The notes under the pieces: generated by a model
The model's input: only the letters and a program-made list of their open reading frames with translations
Database searches by the model: none
What the model was told of the DNA's origin: nothing
From: Devosia sp. ZB163
GTDB taxonomy: Bacteria; Pseudomonadota; Alphaproteobacteria; Rhizobiales; Devosiaceae
Assembly (NCBI RefSeq): GCF_028613635.1
Contig: NZ_JAQRMY010000002.1
Span: 372,001-436,000 of the forward strand
Length of the DNA stretch: 64,000 nt
Direction of reading: 5' to 3'
In this document: one piece after another, positions 17,578 through 26,077 of the stretch
Numbering within the stretch: the first letter of the stretch is position 1
Layout of the letters: each line of letters opens with the position of its first letter
Program-made: the position numbers and the translations under genes

Positions 17578-18411
17578 TCAGTGCAGCAGTGCTGCCACAC
17601 CCTCGGGGTCGTCGGTGGTGATCTGATCCACGCGCAGATCCAGAAGTCGCCGGATCACCGCCATGCCATCTTCATCGGCTCGGCGCACCGTGTACGCATC
17701 GATCCGCCGCCCGTGGGCATGGAACGCACCGATGATGTCGAACCCGTCGCGATCCGCCTCCAGCACCAGACGGTACTCGAGATAGTCCAGTTCCGACTTC
17801 GGCGATGCTGCCACCGCATCGGCGACGAACGCGGCGTAGTTGCGCGACTCCATCAACCGCTCCATCGCGCCCTTGTGGCAGGGATCGTATCCGATCCGCA
17901 GCCCCGGCGCGCTGTCGGTCAGCACCCGGACCGACTCCGCATCGCCCGATGACAGGATGAAGTGCCGCGCCACCGGCCCGAGCGCCCTCGCGAAGTTGGC
18001 GATCACCGCCGGGTTGAGCGCCGCAGCATCCTCCTTGTAGTCGAGCTGCAGCAGCCCTTCCGGATGCGCCCCGTCGCGCGCGATCAGCGCCGCGAGATCC
18101 TCGAGCAGCATCACCTTGTCGGCGATCGGCTGCCCGTCATTGTCCCTGAGGTTGAGCCCGCGCAGCGTCTCGGCGGAGGTCTCGCGCACCAGCCCGCTGC
18201 CGGTGGTTTCGCGCTCCAGCGACAGGTTGTGCAGTACCGCCATGCCATCGTCGGCGTGGATCACCAGGTCCACCTCGACACTGGCACCGAGCTTCATCCC
18301 CTCGATGATCCGCCGGCCGGTGAACACCGGGTCTGTTGCCGTCCGCCGTCCGCGGTGCCACTTGAAGAACGTGCGATGACCGTTGCGGGTCACCGAAATC
18401 GCGTCGGCCAT
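17578..18411 (-). CDS. Glycerophosphodiester phosphodiesterase family protein (UgpQ-like)
   Basis: A 277-residue GDPD TIM-barrel protein that would hydrolyse glycerophosphodiesters to glycerol-3-phosphate and an alcohol. Conserved elements are the first catalytic His and Arg in 'WHRGRR', metal-binding Glu and Asp in 'ASVEVDLVIHADDG', and 'AVLHNLSLERETTGSG'. The usual His-Asp of that last motif is His-Asn here. The end 'VDQITTDDPEGVAALL' is typical. ATG 18411 (MADAISV) is chosen because it lies 4 bases after the stop of the ATPase gene. It is the last gene of the ABC operon, so transport of glycerophosphodiesters, or of a related phosphodiester, is plausible. Confidence 0.85.
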   Translation of the reverse strand: MADAISVTRNGHRTFFKWHRGRRTATDPVFTGRRIIEGMKLGASVEVDLVIHADDGMAVLHNLSLERETTGSGLVRETSAETLRGLNLRDNDGQPIADKVMLLEDLAALIARDGAHPEGLLQLDYKEDAAALNPAVIANFARALGPVARHFILSSGDAESVRVLTDSAPGLRIGYDPCHKGAMERLMESRNYAAFVADAVAASPKSELDYLEYRLVLEADRDGFDIIGAFHAHGRRIDAYTVRRADEDGMAVIRRLLDLRVDQITTDDPEGVAALLH

Positions 18412-18415
18412 AGTC

Positions 18416-19453
18416 CTAGTTGCTCCGGTGGATCGCCGCGTTGTCGCGGTAGGCGGCAAAGGCGCGCGGCTTGAGGTCGATCGGCTGGCCGTGCGACCAG
18501 TCTCGTGCCTCGCCGGTCATCGACTTGAGCCGGGTGCCGTCCGGCAACTCGATATCGACGATCGCGTGCGTGCCATAGTCGGTTACGCGGTGGATCCTGG
18601 CCATTCCCGCACCATCGGCCGAAGCGATCTCCAGCGCCTCCGGGCGCACCGCCAGTGTCGCCGGTCCGTCCCCTGCTGGCACCGGCACGGTGAAGCCCGA
18701 ATGCTTGAACGTCCCGTTGGCAACTGCACCTTCGACGAGGTTCATCGTGCCGATGAACCCCGCAACGAACGGCGTTGCCGGCTCGCGATAGACGACATCG
18801 GGCCGCGCCGCCTGCTCGGTCCGCCCGTCACGCATCACCACGATCCGATCGGCCAGCGCCAACGCCTCGTCCTGCCCGTGCGTCACGAACAGCGTCGTGA
18901 TCTTCAGCCGCTGCTGGATGTCCCGCACCTCTTCGCGAAGACGCTCGCGCAGATGCTGGTCGAGACTCGCAAACGGCTCGTCGAGGAGCAGAATCTTGGG
19001 CTCCAGCACCAGCGAACGCGCCAGCGCCACGCGTTGCTGCTGCCCGCCCGAAAGCTGGTTGGTTGCCCGGTGGCCATAGCCGCCAAGCCCCACCAACTCA
19101 AGCACCGCCTCGACCTTGCGCCTGATCTCGGCCTCCGGCAGCCGCCTGAGCTTCAGCCCGAACGCTAGGTTCTTGAACACGTTCATGTGCGTCCAGAGCG
19201 CATGGCTCTGGAACACCATTCCGGTCGGCCGCTTCTCCGGCGGCACCCGCGTCACGTCCTCACCGTCGATGCTGATCAGCCCCGACGTCGGCGTCTCGAA
19301 CCCGCCGATCATCCGCAGCAGCGTGGATTTGCCGGAGCCTGACGGGCCCAGGAGGCACACCAGTTCCCCGTCGCCTACAGTCAGGTTGAAGCTGTCGACC
19401 GCCGTCGTGGTCGAAAAGCTCTTGGTGACGTTCCGGATTTCGAGGACTGACAT
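18416..19453 (-). CDS. ABC transporter ATP-binding protein (UgpC/PotA/FbpC type)
   Basis: A 345-residue ATPase for the adjacent importer. Walker A 'LLGPSGSGKSTLLRMIGG', Q-loop 'GMVFQSHALWTH', signature 'QLSGGQQQRVALARSL', Walker B 'ILLLDEPFASLDQ' and the H-loop 'LFVTHGQDEALALADR' are all intact. A C-terminal TOBE-like regulatory domain ('AVRPEALEIASADGAG') follows. The frame is open from 19486, but ATG 19453 (MSVLEIRNVTKSF) starts at the conserved N-terminus and lies 10 bases after the permease stop. Confidence 0.93.
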   Translation of the reverse strand: MSVLEIRNVTKSFSTTTAVDSFNLTVGDGELVCLLGPSGSGKSTLLRMIGGFETPTSGLISIDGEDVTRVPPEKRPTGMVFQSHALWTHMNVFKNLAFGLKLRRLPEAEIRRKVEAVLELVGLGGYGHRATNQLSGGQQQRVALARSLVLEPKILLLDEPFASLDQHLRERLREEVRDIQQRLKITTLFVTHGQDEALALADRIVVMRDGRTEQAARPDVVYREPATPFVAGFIGTMNLVEGAVANGTFKHSGFTVPVPAGDGPATLAVRPEALEIASADGAGMARIHRVTDYGTHAIVDIELPDGTRLKSMTGEARDWSHGQPIDLKPRAFAAYRDNAAIHRSN

Positions 19454-19463
19454 GTAGGCCTTC

Positions 19464-20285
19464 CTAGGCGCCGAAGCCGCGGGCAAAGCTGCCCGAGCTG
19501 ATGACGCGGCGCGCGAACAGCAGCGCGATGAATGACGGGATCCACAGCAGCACGGAGAGCACCGCGCCGTACTGGATCACCGGTTGGTTGTTGATGAAGC
19601 TGATCATCAGAACGGGCAAGGTGCGGATCTGCGGCGCGCCGATCAGCCAGGCGCCCTCGGTCTCATAGAACGTCCCGACGAAGCTTAGGAGGATCGCCGC
19701 CGCGATGGTCGGTCCCGCCTGGGGCAGGGTAATCGACCAGAACACGCGCAGTGGCGAGGCGCCCACATCGCGCGCCGCTTCCTCCATGCGCCGGTCCACC
19801 GACTGGAACGCCGCCACGGGGATCCAGATCATGAACAGCAATGTCCCCACCAGCTGTATCAGCACCACGCCCCAGAACGTCCCGATCAGGTTGAGGCTGA
19901 GGAAGATGCCGGCGATCGCCACCAGCAGCCCGAACTTGGGGAAGGCGTGTCCGGCGAGGAACGAGAAGAACAGGATGTTCCGCCCCGGGAAGTCGAGCCG
20001 CGCGAAGGCATAGGCGGCCGGCAAACAGATGAGCGCCGAGAGGAACGTCACCATCGTCGCAAGGCTGAGGCTCATCGTGATGGAACTCCACACGTCGGCA
20101 CGGGCCAGCGTCTGGTTCCAGAACTTGAGGCCGAACTCCTGCGGGATCACCGAGGGGTAGCGCCAAACATTGGTGAAGGCCCAGGTCCCCACCACGATGA
20201 GCGGGAACACGATCACGAGCGTCAGAACCGCGGCAAAGAAGATGCCGGTCCAGTCGATGCGCCGTTCAGTCAGCATCCGGGCCAT
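19464..20285 (-). CDS. ABC transporter permease (inner-membrane subunit 2)
   Basis: A 273-residue BPD_transp_1 permease with six predicted helices. The EAA loop that contacts the ATPase is 'AAFQSVDRRMEEAARDVGASPLRVFWSITLPQAGPTI'. It starts at ATG 20285, one base after the stop of the first permease; another ATG three codons in (20276) is possible. It pairs with the product of 20287-21168 to form the channel. Confidence 0.92.
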   Translation of the reverse strand: MARMLTERRIDWTGIFFAAVLTLVIVFPLIVVGTWAFTNVWRYPSVIPQEFGLKFWNQTLARADVWSSITMSLSLATMVTFLSALICLPAAYAFARLDFPGRNILFFSFLAGHAFPKFGLLVAIAGIFLSLNLIGTFWGVVLIQLVGTLLFMIWIPVAAFQSVDRRMEEAARDVGASPLRVFWSITLPQAGPTIAAAILLSFVGTFYETEGAWLIGAPQIRTLPVLMISFINNQPVIQYGAVLSVLLWIPSFIALLFARRVISSGSFARGFGA

Positions 20286-20286
20286 C

Positions 20287-21168
20287 TCAAGCCGCCCGGT
20301 TCTTGGCGACGGAGCGCACGTAGAACAGTCCGAACACGATGCAGAACCCGAAAGCGATCACCGCCTGAGTGATGGCCATGGTCGGATCGTTCACGTCGCG
20401 GAACGTGCGCTGCATGAACGGGCCCATCATTTCCGGCGCCGCCGGGCCCAGCACGTAGGGCAGGGTGAAGGACGAGAAGATGCCGAGCACGGTGAAGCTC
20501 ACGGCCACGAGGACGGAGTTCGAGATGCGCGGCAGGATGATGTGCCACAGCAGCGCCCAGCGTCCGGCGCCCACGTCGCGGGCTGCCTCGATCGACTGGT
20601 TGGATACCGCGCCAAGTCCCGAGAGGAGGATCAGCACCGTCAGCGGAATGTTGTCCCAGACGAGGCCGATCACCGGCCCCCAGGGCGTGAGGTAGGGCGA
20701 GCGGATCTTGGGCAGTCCGACAGAATTGAGCAGCAGGTCCACCGTGCCGTTCGGGCCGAGAACGCGGATGATCGCGTAGCTGAGGATGATCGAGGGCACG
20801 AACATCGGAAAGATCGCGAGCCCCTGCACATAGGCCGCGAGCCGACCCTTTGCGAACCGCAGGTAGAGTGAGATCGGCAGGCAGATGAGAATGAGGATCA
20901 GGGCGCACACGCCCGTCGTCCACAGCGTCAGCCACAGGTTGTTGAGGCTGTACTGGTCGCTAAAGAAGAACGCGTAGGTCTCGAGCGAAAAGCTCCGCTC
21001 ACCGCCCTCGTTGGGCAGCCACACGGTCCGCCCGATAGCGGAAATGATGGGCCAGATGATCATCCAGCCCACCAGGAACACCGGCGCCGCGACGAGCAGG
21101 AGGCCTACTGGCCACCTGCCGCGCTTGGTGCCGACGATGTCGTTGGCGACAGCAGTCGTCGTCGTCAC
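20287..21168 (-). CDS. ABC transporter permease (inner-membrane subunit 1)
   Basis: A 293-residue permease with six helices and the EAA motif 'NQSIEAARDVGAGRWALLWHIILPRI'. The first residues (MTTTTAVANDIVGTKRGRWP) form a cytoplasmic extension. The GTG start at 21168 overlaps the TGA of the solute-binding protein gene (GTGA), which indicates coupled translation in the operon binding protein, permease, permease, ATPase, phosphodiesterase. Confidence 0.92.
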   Translation of the reverse strand: MTTTTAVANDIVGTKRGRWPVGLLLVAAPVFLVGWMIIWPIISAIGRTVWLPNEGGERSFSLETYAFFFSDQYSLNNLWLTLWTTGVCALILILICLPISLYLRFAKGRLAAYVQGLAIFPMFVPSIILSYAIIRVLGPNGTVDLLLNSVGLPKIRSPYLTPWGPVIGLVWDNIPLTVLILLSGLGAVSNQSIEAARDVGAGRWALLWHIILPRISNSVLVAVSFTVLGIFSSFTLPYVLGPAAPEMMGPFMQRTFRDVNDPTMAITQAVIAFGFCIVFGLFYVRSVAKNRAA

Positions 21169-22313
21169 GAATTCGGGTCCACGTTCGGAGCGACGTTGCG
21201 GTACCAGCCTTCGTTGATCGCCTTCTCCCAGTCACCGCCCGGGAACGACGGGATGGTGGTCGGGATGACGTCCTTGAACTGCTCGCGCAGGTCGGCCGAG
21301 ATGTAGTCCCACGACACGCCCGGGAAGCCGCCGAGCTCGGTCAGCACCGCCGACTGGATTTCCTCGGTGAGGATGAAGTCCGCGAGCTTGAGCGAAGCGT
21401 CCTTGTTGACGCCGTTCGACAGCACCGTGCTGCGCGAGAAGCCGCCCGGCAGAGCGAGATCCGAGAGCTGCACGAGGCCGGTCGTCTCCGGCAGCACGCC
21501 CTGCTTGATCGCCGACAGAGCCTGGTCCGACCAGGCCGGGATCATCGTCACGGCGCTCTGGCCGAGCAGCTGGATCGACTGGGTATTGCCCGAAGTATAG
21601 GCGCCGCCGTCGAACAGGGCCGGGGTGATGTCCTTGAGGATGTCCCAGGCAGGAGGGAGCGCCGTCTCGCCGAGTTCGGCAAAGTTCGAAGTGGTGAACT
21701 TGGCCGGGTCCTTGCCGTTCGCCTCGTAGATGGCCCGACGGACGAAGTTGCCGCCCGAACCACCCTTGTTGGGGCGGTTGTAGATGAACTGGCCCGGGTT
21801 CGCCTTGATCCAGGCGACGAGGTCGGCCCAGGTCTTGGGAACATTGGCCGGGTCGAGCTTGGTGGTGTCGTAGGCGAGCAGCACCTGGCTGCCGCGATAG
21901 GGCAGGGAGTACTCGTTGTCGATCGCCAGCGGGTTGACCTTCGAGTAGTTCGAAAGCCCGGCCTCCTTCATGTTGACGAACAGGCCCGCATCGATAGCGC
22001 CGTCCGGCAGCCGCGGATCATAGGACTCGAAATAGTCCGCCTGCGGGTCGGAGTTGGTCGAGAGCGCAGCCAGCGCACGCTCGCCGATCGCGATATTGCC
22101 CGGTCCGTCGCCGGCGTCGACGAGGTTGAGGGTCACGCCCGGATTGGCAGCCTCGAACTTCGGCTTCACCACGTTGGTCCAGAAGTCGAGGATGTTCTGG
22201 TCCGACGAGGTGTACCAGTCGATCTTGCCTGCCTCGGCGAAAGCCATCCGCGGCAGCAGCACCATGCCGGCGGCAGCACCGCCGACCGAAAGCATAAACG
22301 CACGACGTTTCAT
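21165..22313 (-). CDS. ABC transporter solute-binding protein (YnjB-like/extracellular SBP)
   Basis: A 382-residue periplasmic binding protein. The N-terminus MKRRAFMLSVGGAAAGMVLLPRMAFAEA has an RRAFM pattern resembling a Tat signal, with cleavage after AFA. Residues 'IDWYTSSDQNILDFWTNVVKPKFEAANPGVTLNLVDAG' match the family 1/6 binding-protein start, and 'FIYNRPNKGGSGGNFV' recalls YnjB-type proteins. AGGAGG (complement of 22324-22329) favours ATG 22313; an ATG 9 bases earlier is too close to it. First gene of the phosphodiesterase-linked ABC operon. The ligand is unknown; a phosphodiester or polyol is suggested by the operon's last gene. Confidence 0.9.
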   Translation of the reverse strand: MKRRAFMLSVGGAAAGMVLLPRMAFAEAGKIDWYTSSDQNILDFWTNVVKPKFEAANPGVTLNLVDAGDGPGNIAIGERALAALSTNSDPQADYFESYDPRLPDGAIDAGLFVNMKEAGLSNYSKVNPLAIDNEYSLPYRGSQVLLAYDTTKLDPANVPKTWADLVAWIKANPGQFIYNRPNKGGSGGNFVRRAIYEANGKDPAKFTTSNFAELGETALPPAWDILKDITPALFDGGAYTSGNTQSIQLLGQSAVTMIPAWSDQALSAIKQGVLPETTGLVQLSDLALPGGFSRSTVLSNGVNKDASLKLADFILTEEIQSAVLTELGGFPGVSWDYISADLREQFKDVIPTTIPSFPGGDWEKAINEGWYRNVAPNVDPNS

Positions 22314-22387
22314 GGTTGTCATTCCTCCTGTTCGCCTCGCAGGAACATCCCGCGGCAGGCCGATCTGACGCCGGCCTTCGGATGACC

Positions 22388-22415
22388 AGACTAGCCCGGC
22401 CAAATCCGCTGGCAA
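22388..22415 (-). promoter_or_regulatory. Candidate promoter of the phosphodiesterase-linked ABC operon
   Basis: On the minus strand, TTGCCA (complement of 22410-22415) as -35, a 16-base spacer and TAGTCT (complement of 22388-22393) as -10. It lies about 75 bases upstream of the binding-protein start, immediately downstream of the palindrome at 22422-22441. Confidence 0.35.
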
Positions 22416-22421
22416 GCGAAA

Positions 22422-22441
22422 AATGGAATGGAAATTCCATT
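22422..22441. promoter_or_regulatory. Palindromic candidate operator AATGGAAT-N4-ATTCCATT
   Basis: A perfect 8-bp inverted repeat with a 4-base centre, 6 bases upstream of the predicted -35 of the ABC operon. Its core TGGAA-N6-TTCCA recurs at 30823-30838 in front of the other ABC operon. The spacing and length suit a dimeric transcription factor. Confidence 0.5.
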
Positions 22442-22564
22442 GTGACAGTCGCGCGGCTGACTCGTTCCGCGTGAGCTGTTGACCCGCTTAAAGCGTATGG
22501 AGGTGACAGCCGCGTGACACCGCGGAACGCCTGGATTTCAGGGCGTTTCCGCTGCGTGTCACAA

Positions 22565-23641
22565 TCAGCTCTGGGTCAGGAAATGCCTACCGACTTCGGC
22601 AAACAGCTCGAGGTCAGCGAGGGAATCCGAGAGCCGCGTCTTGGGTTTTTCCCCAGTCGTGACGGAATGGTGGAAAGCGCCGAGCTCCACCCGGAAGGCA
22701 TCCTCGTAGAACGGCCCGATGATCTCGGTTCCGGTCGAGTGGAGGTCGGAGGTGGTGATCTCCAGCCGTGTGGGGAGGTTCCGCACATACGGCGTGTCGT
22801 AGTTGATCTTGAAGTGCTGGTTCATCGTCAGCACCTCGATCCCTGCGTCGAAGCGCGCCACGTCGTGGATCACCGCCTCGTAGAGCGCGGTGAAGCTGCC
22901 ATAGTCGAACATCACCAACACGTTCTCACCGCGGTGCTGCCGGGCGGCCGCAACGCTCTTGGGCGAGCCCAACAGCTCACGCATCGCAGAGAAGCTGTGC
23001 GAGGAAAGCCCGGTCAGCACCTGATAGGCGCGAACCTGCTCGGGCGACGCACTGTCCCCCATCACGGTCCGCAGCAGCGCCTGTGTCCTGGCTCGCCCGT
23101 CCGCGATCAGCTCTGCCGGCACGTCGTTCGGCTTGACGATGTTGCGCGACTGATCGACGAAGAACTGGCTCTCGCGGATCAGGTCGCGAATGCGGACGTG
23201 GCGGATCTCGTCGCGCGCCGGCAGCCGCTCCTTGAGTGCCGTGAATGCCGGCGCGAACCGCCTCATATAGCCCACGAACACGATCTTCTCGTTGTTCTTG
23301 TCGAGTTCGATCAGCGGCTTCAGCTCGCCCGCGGTCAGTGCCGCCGGCTTCTCGATGAAGACGTGCTTGCCCGCCTTGATGGCTTTCTCGAGCAGGGGCG
23401 CATGCAGGTAGTCCGGCGTGAGGATGAACACCGCGTCGAGCCCCGGATCGGCGATCAGCGCTTCCGCCGAGGCATGTACCGTCTTCGCCCCGTACCGCTC
23501 GGCCACATAGGCCGCGAGGCTCGGCGACGCATCGGTCACCGCCGCGATCTGGAAGCGCCTGTCGTCCGCCAGCAGCGGCAGGTGCATCAGCTGCGCCACT
23601 TCACCGAGGCCGATAAGGCCCACTTTGATCTGGTCAGTCAT
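22565..23641 (-). CDS. Gfo/Idh/MocA family oxidoreductase
   Basis: A 358-residue NAD(P)-dependent sugar or polyol dehydrogenase. The N-terminal Rossmann domain has 'VGLIGLGEVAQLMHLPLL', and 'VFIEKPAALTAGELKPLIEL' holds the conserved EKP motif, whose Lys is catalytic. The C-terminal alpha/beta domain includes 'IEVLTMNQHFKINYDTPYVRNLPTRLEI'. ATG 23641 overlaps the TGA of the isomerase gene by one base (a GTG lies just before it). It is probably the last gene of the ABC/PHP/isomerase operon. Such enzymes commonly oxidise a sugar at C3 or C1, with a TIM-barrel partner acting on the keto product. Confidence 0.92.
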   Translation of the reverse strand: MTDQIKVGLIGLGEVAQLMHLPLLADDRRFQIAAVTDASPSLAAYVAERYGAKTVHASAEALIADPGLDAVFILTPDYLHAPLLEKAIKAGKHVFIEKPAALTAGELKPLIELDKNNEKIVFVGYMRRFAPAFTALKERLPARDEIRHVRIRDLIRESQFFVDQSRNIVKPNDVPAELIADGRARTQALLRTVMGDSASPEQVRAYQVLTGLSSHSFSAMRELLGSPKSVAAARQHRGENVLVMFDYGSFTALYEAVIHDVARFDAGIEVLTMNQHFKINYDTPYVRNLPTRLEITTSDLHSTGTEIIGPFYEDAFRVELGAFHHSVTTGEKPKTRLSDSLADLELFAEVGRHFLTQS

Positions 23642-24492
23642 CACGCGATCGCCTGCATGTAGTTGAAGTTGCGTTCGGCCAGCTGCAGCGGCGTCTCCAC
23701 CGCATTCTCGGCCACGTCCTGCTCCACCACGATCGGGCCATCGAAGCCCTTGGCCTCGAGGAAGCGCATGACCGCACGGATGTCGACGGCGCCGTCGGGC
23801 AGGGGAGCCATCACGCCTCGGCCGTAGCTATCCGCCACCGACAGCCGGCCGTCGAGCACGAGCTGCCGCACGGTCGCATCGACGTTCTTCAGGTGCATGT
23901 AGGCGATCCGCCCCCACACCTTCTCCATGTAGGCCAGCGGGTCCTGGCCCCAGAAGGCGTGGTGCCCGGTGTCGAAGCAGAGATCGATCTCCGTCTCCTT
24001 GAGCAGCCGGTCGATCTGCCGCTCGTACTCGACAGCCGTCCCGACATGCGGATGGAAACTCGCCTTGAGCCCGAACTCGCCCTCTATCACCGCCTGCGCC
24101 TCGCGCACCGTCGCGACTAGCCCGTTCCACTCGGCCGTATCGAGCACGCCCTCCTGGCCTTCGGGGTACCAGTTGCTCTCGTCCATGATGACGAGGTGTT
24201 CGGCGCCCAAATCCTTCAGCAGCGGCGCCAGCTCACGCAGCGTCGACATCAGCACCGGCGCCGAAGCGCGGTCGCCGAAGGTGTGCACATGCGTCGCGCC
24301 GATCAGCGTCAGCCCGCGCTTTTCCAGCTCGGGCCCCAGCACCGCCTTGTCCTTGGGCAGGAACCCGAAAGGCCCCAGCTCCGTGCCGCGATAGCCCGAG
24401 GCCGCGACCTGGTCGAGGTATTCCTGCCAGCTGTAGGCGTTGCCGGTGGGATAGTTGATGCCCCAGGAACACGGGGCATTGCCGATAAGCAT
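23641..24492 (-). CDS. Sugar phosphate isomerase/epimerase family protein (AP endonuclease 2-type TIM barrel)
   Basis: A 283-residue TIM barrel starting 'MLIGNAPCSWGINYPTGNAYSWQEYLDQVAASGYRGTELGPFG', which matches IolE/inosose dehydratase-like proteins. Metal ligands are visible as Glu/Asp/His residues in 'HLVIMDESNWYPEG', 'KASFHPHVGTAVE', 'LCFDTGHHAFWG' and 'PIVVEQDVAENA'. It would isomerise, epimerise or dehydrate a (keto-)sugar. It overlaps the downstream oxidoreductase and follows the PHP hydrolase gene by 3 bases, so these three form a tight catabolic module. Confidence 0.9.
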   Translation of the reverse strand: MLIGNAPCSWGINYPTGNAYSWQEYLDQVAASGYRGTELGPFGFLPKDKAVLGPELEKRGLTLIGATHVHTFGDRASAPVLMSTLRELAPLLKDLGAEHLVIMDESNWYPEGQEGVLDTAEWNGLVATVREAQAVIEGEFGLKASFHPHVGTAVEYERQIDRLLKETEIDLCFDTGHHAFWGQDPLAYMEKVWGRIAYMHLKNVDATVRQLVLDGRLSVADSYGRGVMAPLPDGAVDIRAVMRFLEAKGFDGPIVVEQDVAENAVETPLQLAERNFNYMQAIA

Positions 24493-24495
24493 GGG

Positions 24496-25911
24496 TCAGT
24501 CCTGATCGATGTAGATTGGGTTGGAAATGGCGCGCCGGATCGGCTCGTCCGTGAGATGCGAGCCCTTGAGCTGCCACGGCAACTCGCCGCGCTCGCTCGC
24601 CGCCTTGGTGAACTCCTCGACCAGCCAGCTGCGGCTGGCCTTCGCGATGACTTCGGCGCGCACGAACGTCTCGGCGCCATCGAGCAGCGCCAGTTCGCCC
24701 CGCCAGTCGCCGCTGGTGATTTCCTGCTCGGTGATTGTCCCCCGCGCGTCGATCCACACCAACACATCGCCGCGTGCGCCACGCACGGTCGCCTCGCAGT
24801 TGAGCGGCGCCGTCACCGCTGAGCCCATCGGCTGGCCGTTGACCGTGATCTCGAGATGCGGCCCTTTCGGACCCTCGGTTACATAGCCGCGCCCGGCCTT
24901 CATCGCCGCGAGCACGGCGTCCTCGCTCAGTTCCGGCAGCCACAGCACCGTGGTCGGCCGCGCCAGCACCAGCGGCCCTTCCTGCTGGAGCTTGGCGGGC
25001 TGGTGATAGTCGCTGCCGCCGATCGCCGAGATGCGCAGGCCCGAAGCCAGCCGCTCCTGCCAGCGGGCGAGGGACACCCAGTTCCAAGCCATCCACGTCG
25101 ACTGCCAGACCTCCTGGCAGTCCGCGGCCGGGAACTCGTAGTCCCAGGGGATGGTCGGCTTGTCGTGGTTGATCGACAGCAGCCCGCCCCGCCGGTGCAC
25201 CATCTCCGCCAGCACATGCGCGTCCGACGGCTGGGTCATGCGGAAGTCGATCCACCCGTCGACGCCGTAGACGTTGGCGTGCCCGACGGCGGTGGTCACC
25301 TCCATGCCGCGCACGAACACCAGTTCCGGCGACGACGCCGGATGGAAATAGCGCCGCTGCGTGATGGTGTTGTGGTCGGCGACGGCGAGGAAATCGAGCC
25401 CCGCCTGCAGCGCCGCCTTGTGCAGCGTCTCGGGCGATCCTGCCGCATCCGAGTGGAAGGTGTGGCAGTGGAGATCGCCCCGATACCATCCAGCCTCCGT
25501 CCGCACCGGAAACGTCCGCTCCGGCGGTGGAGTGGTCGGACGCTCGGCATCATCGAGCGCGATGGTCACGGTCACCTCGGCCCCATCCGCCGGCACCTTG
25601 TAGAGCCCGAGGATGACGTTCCACTCGCCCGCCGGCATCGCCCCATGCACATAGCCGGGCGTCGCATCGTCGGTGGCCACGAAGAACCGATCCCGAAACC
25701 CGCCCGACCAGCCGCGAAAGCCGCCTTCGGACGGGTAGGCGGTCATCCCCGGATCGAACATCCCGAGGTCGATCACGCAATCATCCGCCTTGGGATAGGC
25801 GAGCGTCACATCAATCCGCGTCGTCCCCTCGGGGACGGTGACCGGGATGTAGAAGTAGGGGTTCTTCGCCTGATCGGCGTGGGTGATGTGGGCTTTGACG
25901 ATCTGGGTCAT
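24496..25911 (-). CDS. PHP-domain metallohydrolase, CehA/McbA family
   Basis: A 471-residue protein. Residues 1-140 form a beta-rich N-terminal domain ('AHITHADQAKNPYFYIPVTVPEGTTRIDV'). The PHP metallohydrolase follows: 'GDLHCHTFHSDA', 'LAVADHNTITQR', 'RGMEVTTAVGHANVYG', 'LLSINHDKP' and 'IGGSDYHQP' supply the His/Asp/Glu metal ligands. A C-terminal beta domain (from about residue 350) completes it. Family members hydrolyse esters, carbamates or phosphoesters; the substrate here is unknown. ATG 25911 (MTQIVKAHITHADQ) is chosen because the 22 upstream codons run into the palindromic repeat. No signal peptide, so it acts in the cytoplasm on imported material. Confidence 0.87.
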   Translation of the reverse strand: MTQIVKAHITHADQAKNPYFYIPVTVPEGTTRIDVTLAYPKADDCVIDLGMFDPGMTAYPSEGGFRGWSGGFRDRFFVATDDATPGYVHGAMPAGEWNVILGLYKVPADGAEVTVTIALDDAERPTTPPPERTFPVRTEAGWYRGDLHCHTFHSDAAGSPETLHKAALQAGLDFLAVADHNTITQRRYFHPASSPELVFVRGMEVTTAVGHANVYGVDGWIDFRMTQPSDAHVLAEMVHRRGGLLSINHDKPTIPWDYEFPAADCQEVWQSTWMAWNWVSLARWQERLASGLRISAIGGSDYHQPAKLQQEGPLVLARPTTVLWLPELSEDAVLAAMKAGRGYVTEGPKGPHLEITVNGQPMGSAVTAPLNCEATVRGARGDVLVWIDARGTITEQEITSGDWRGELALLDGAETFVRAEVIAKASRSWLVEEFTKAASERGELPWQLKGSHLTDEPIRRAISNPIYIDQD

Positions 25912-25929
25912 GGGCGGGTGAAGCCACAA

Positions 25930-26057
25930 GCAGACGGCCCCCTCCCATCCTCCCCCACAAGGGGGGAGGTGCCGCATCCAGTGTTTGGCACCATCGAGCC
26001 ACAGCCCCGGCTCTTCACCTCCCCCCTTGTGGGGGAGGCCGGGAGGGGGCCGTCTGC
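25930..26057. repeat. Large intergenic inverted repeat (42-base arms)
   Basis: The arm at 25930-25971 and the reverse complement of 26016-26057 are identical except for two adjacent bases. The arms, rich in runs of C and G with CTCCCCC-ACAA-GGGGGAG hairpins inside, flank a 44-base spacer. The spacer's right part and right arm recur at 46256-46328. It lies between the PHP hydrolase and ATPase genes of one operon, so it would form a very stable structure in the transcript. Confidence 0.85.
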
Positions 26058-26077
26058 TTCAGTCAGCACCGCCAAGC

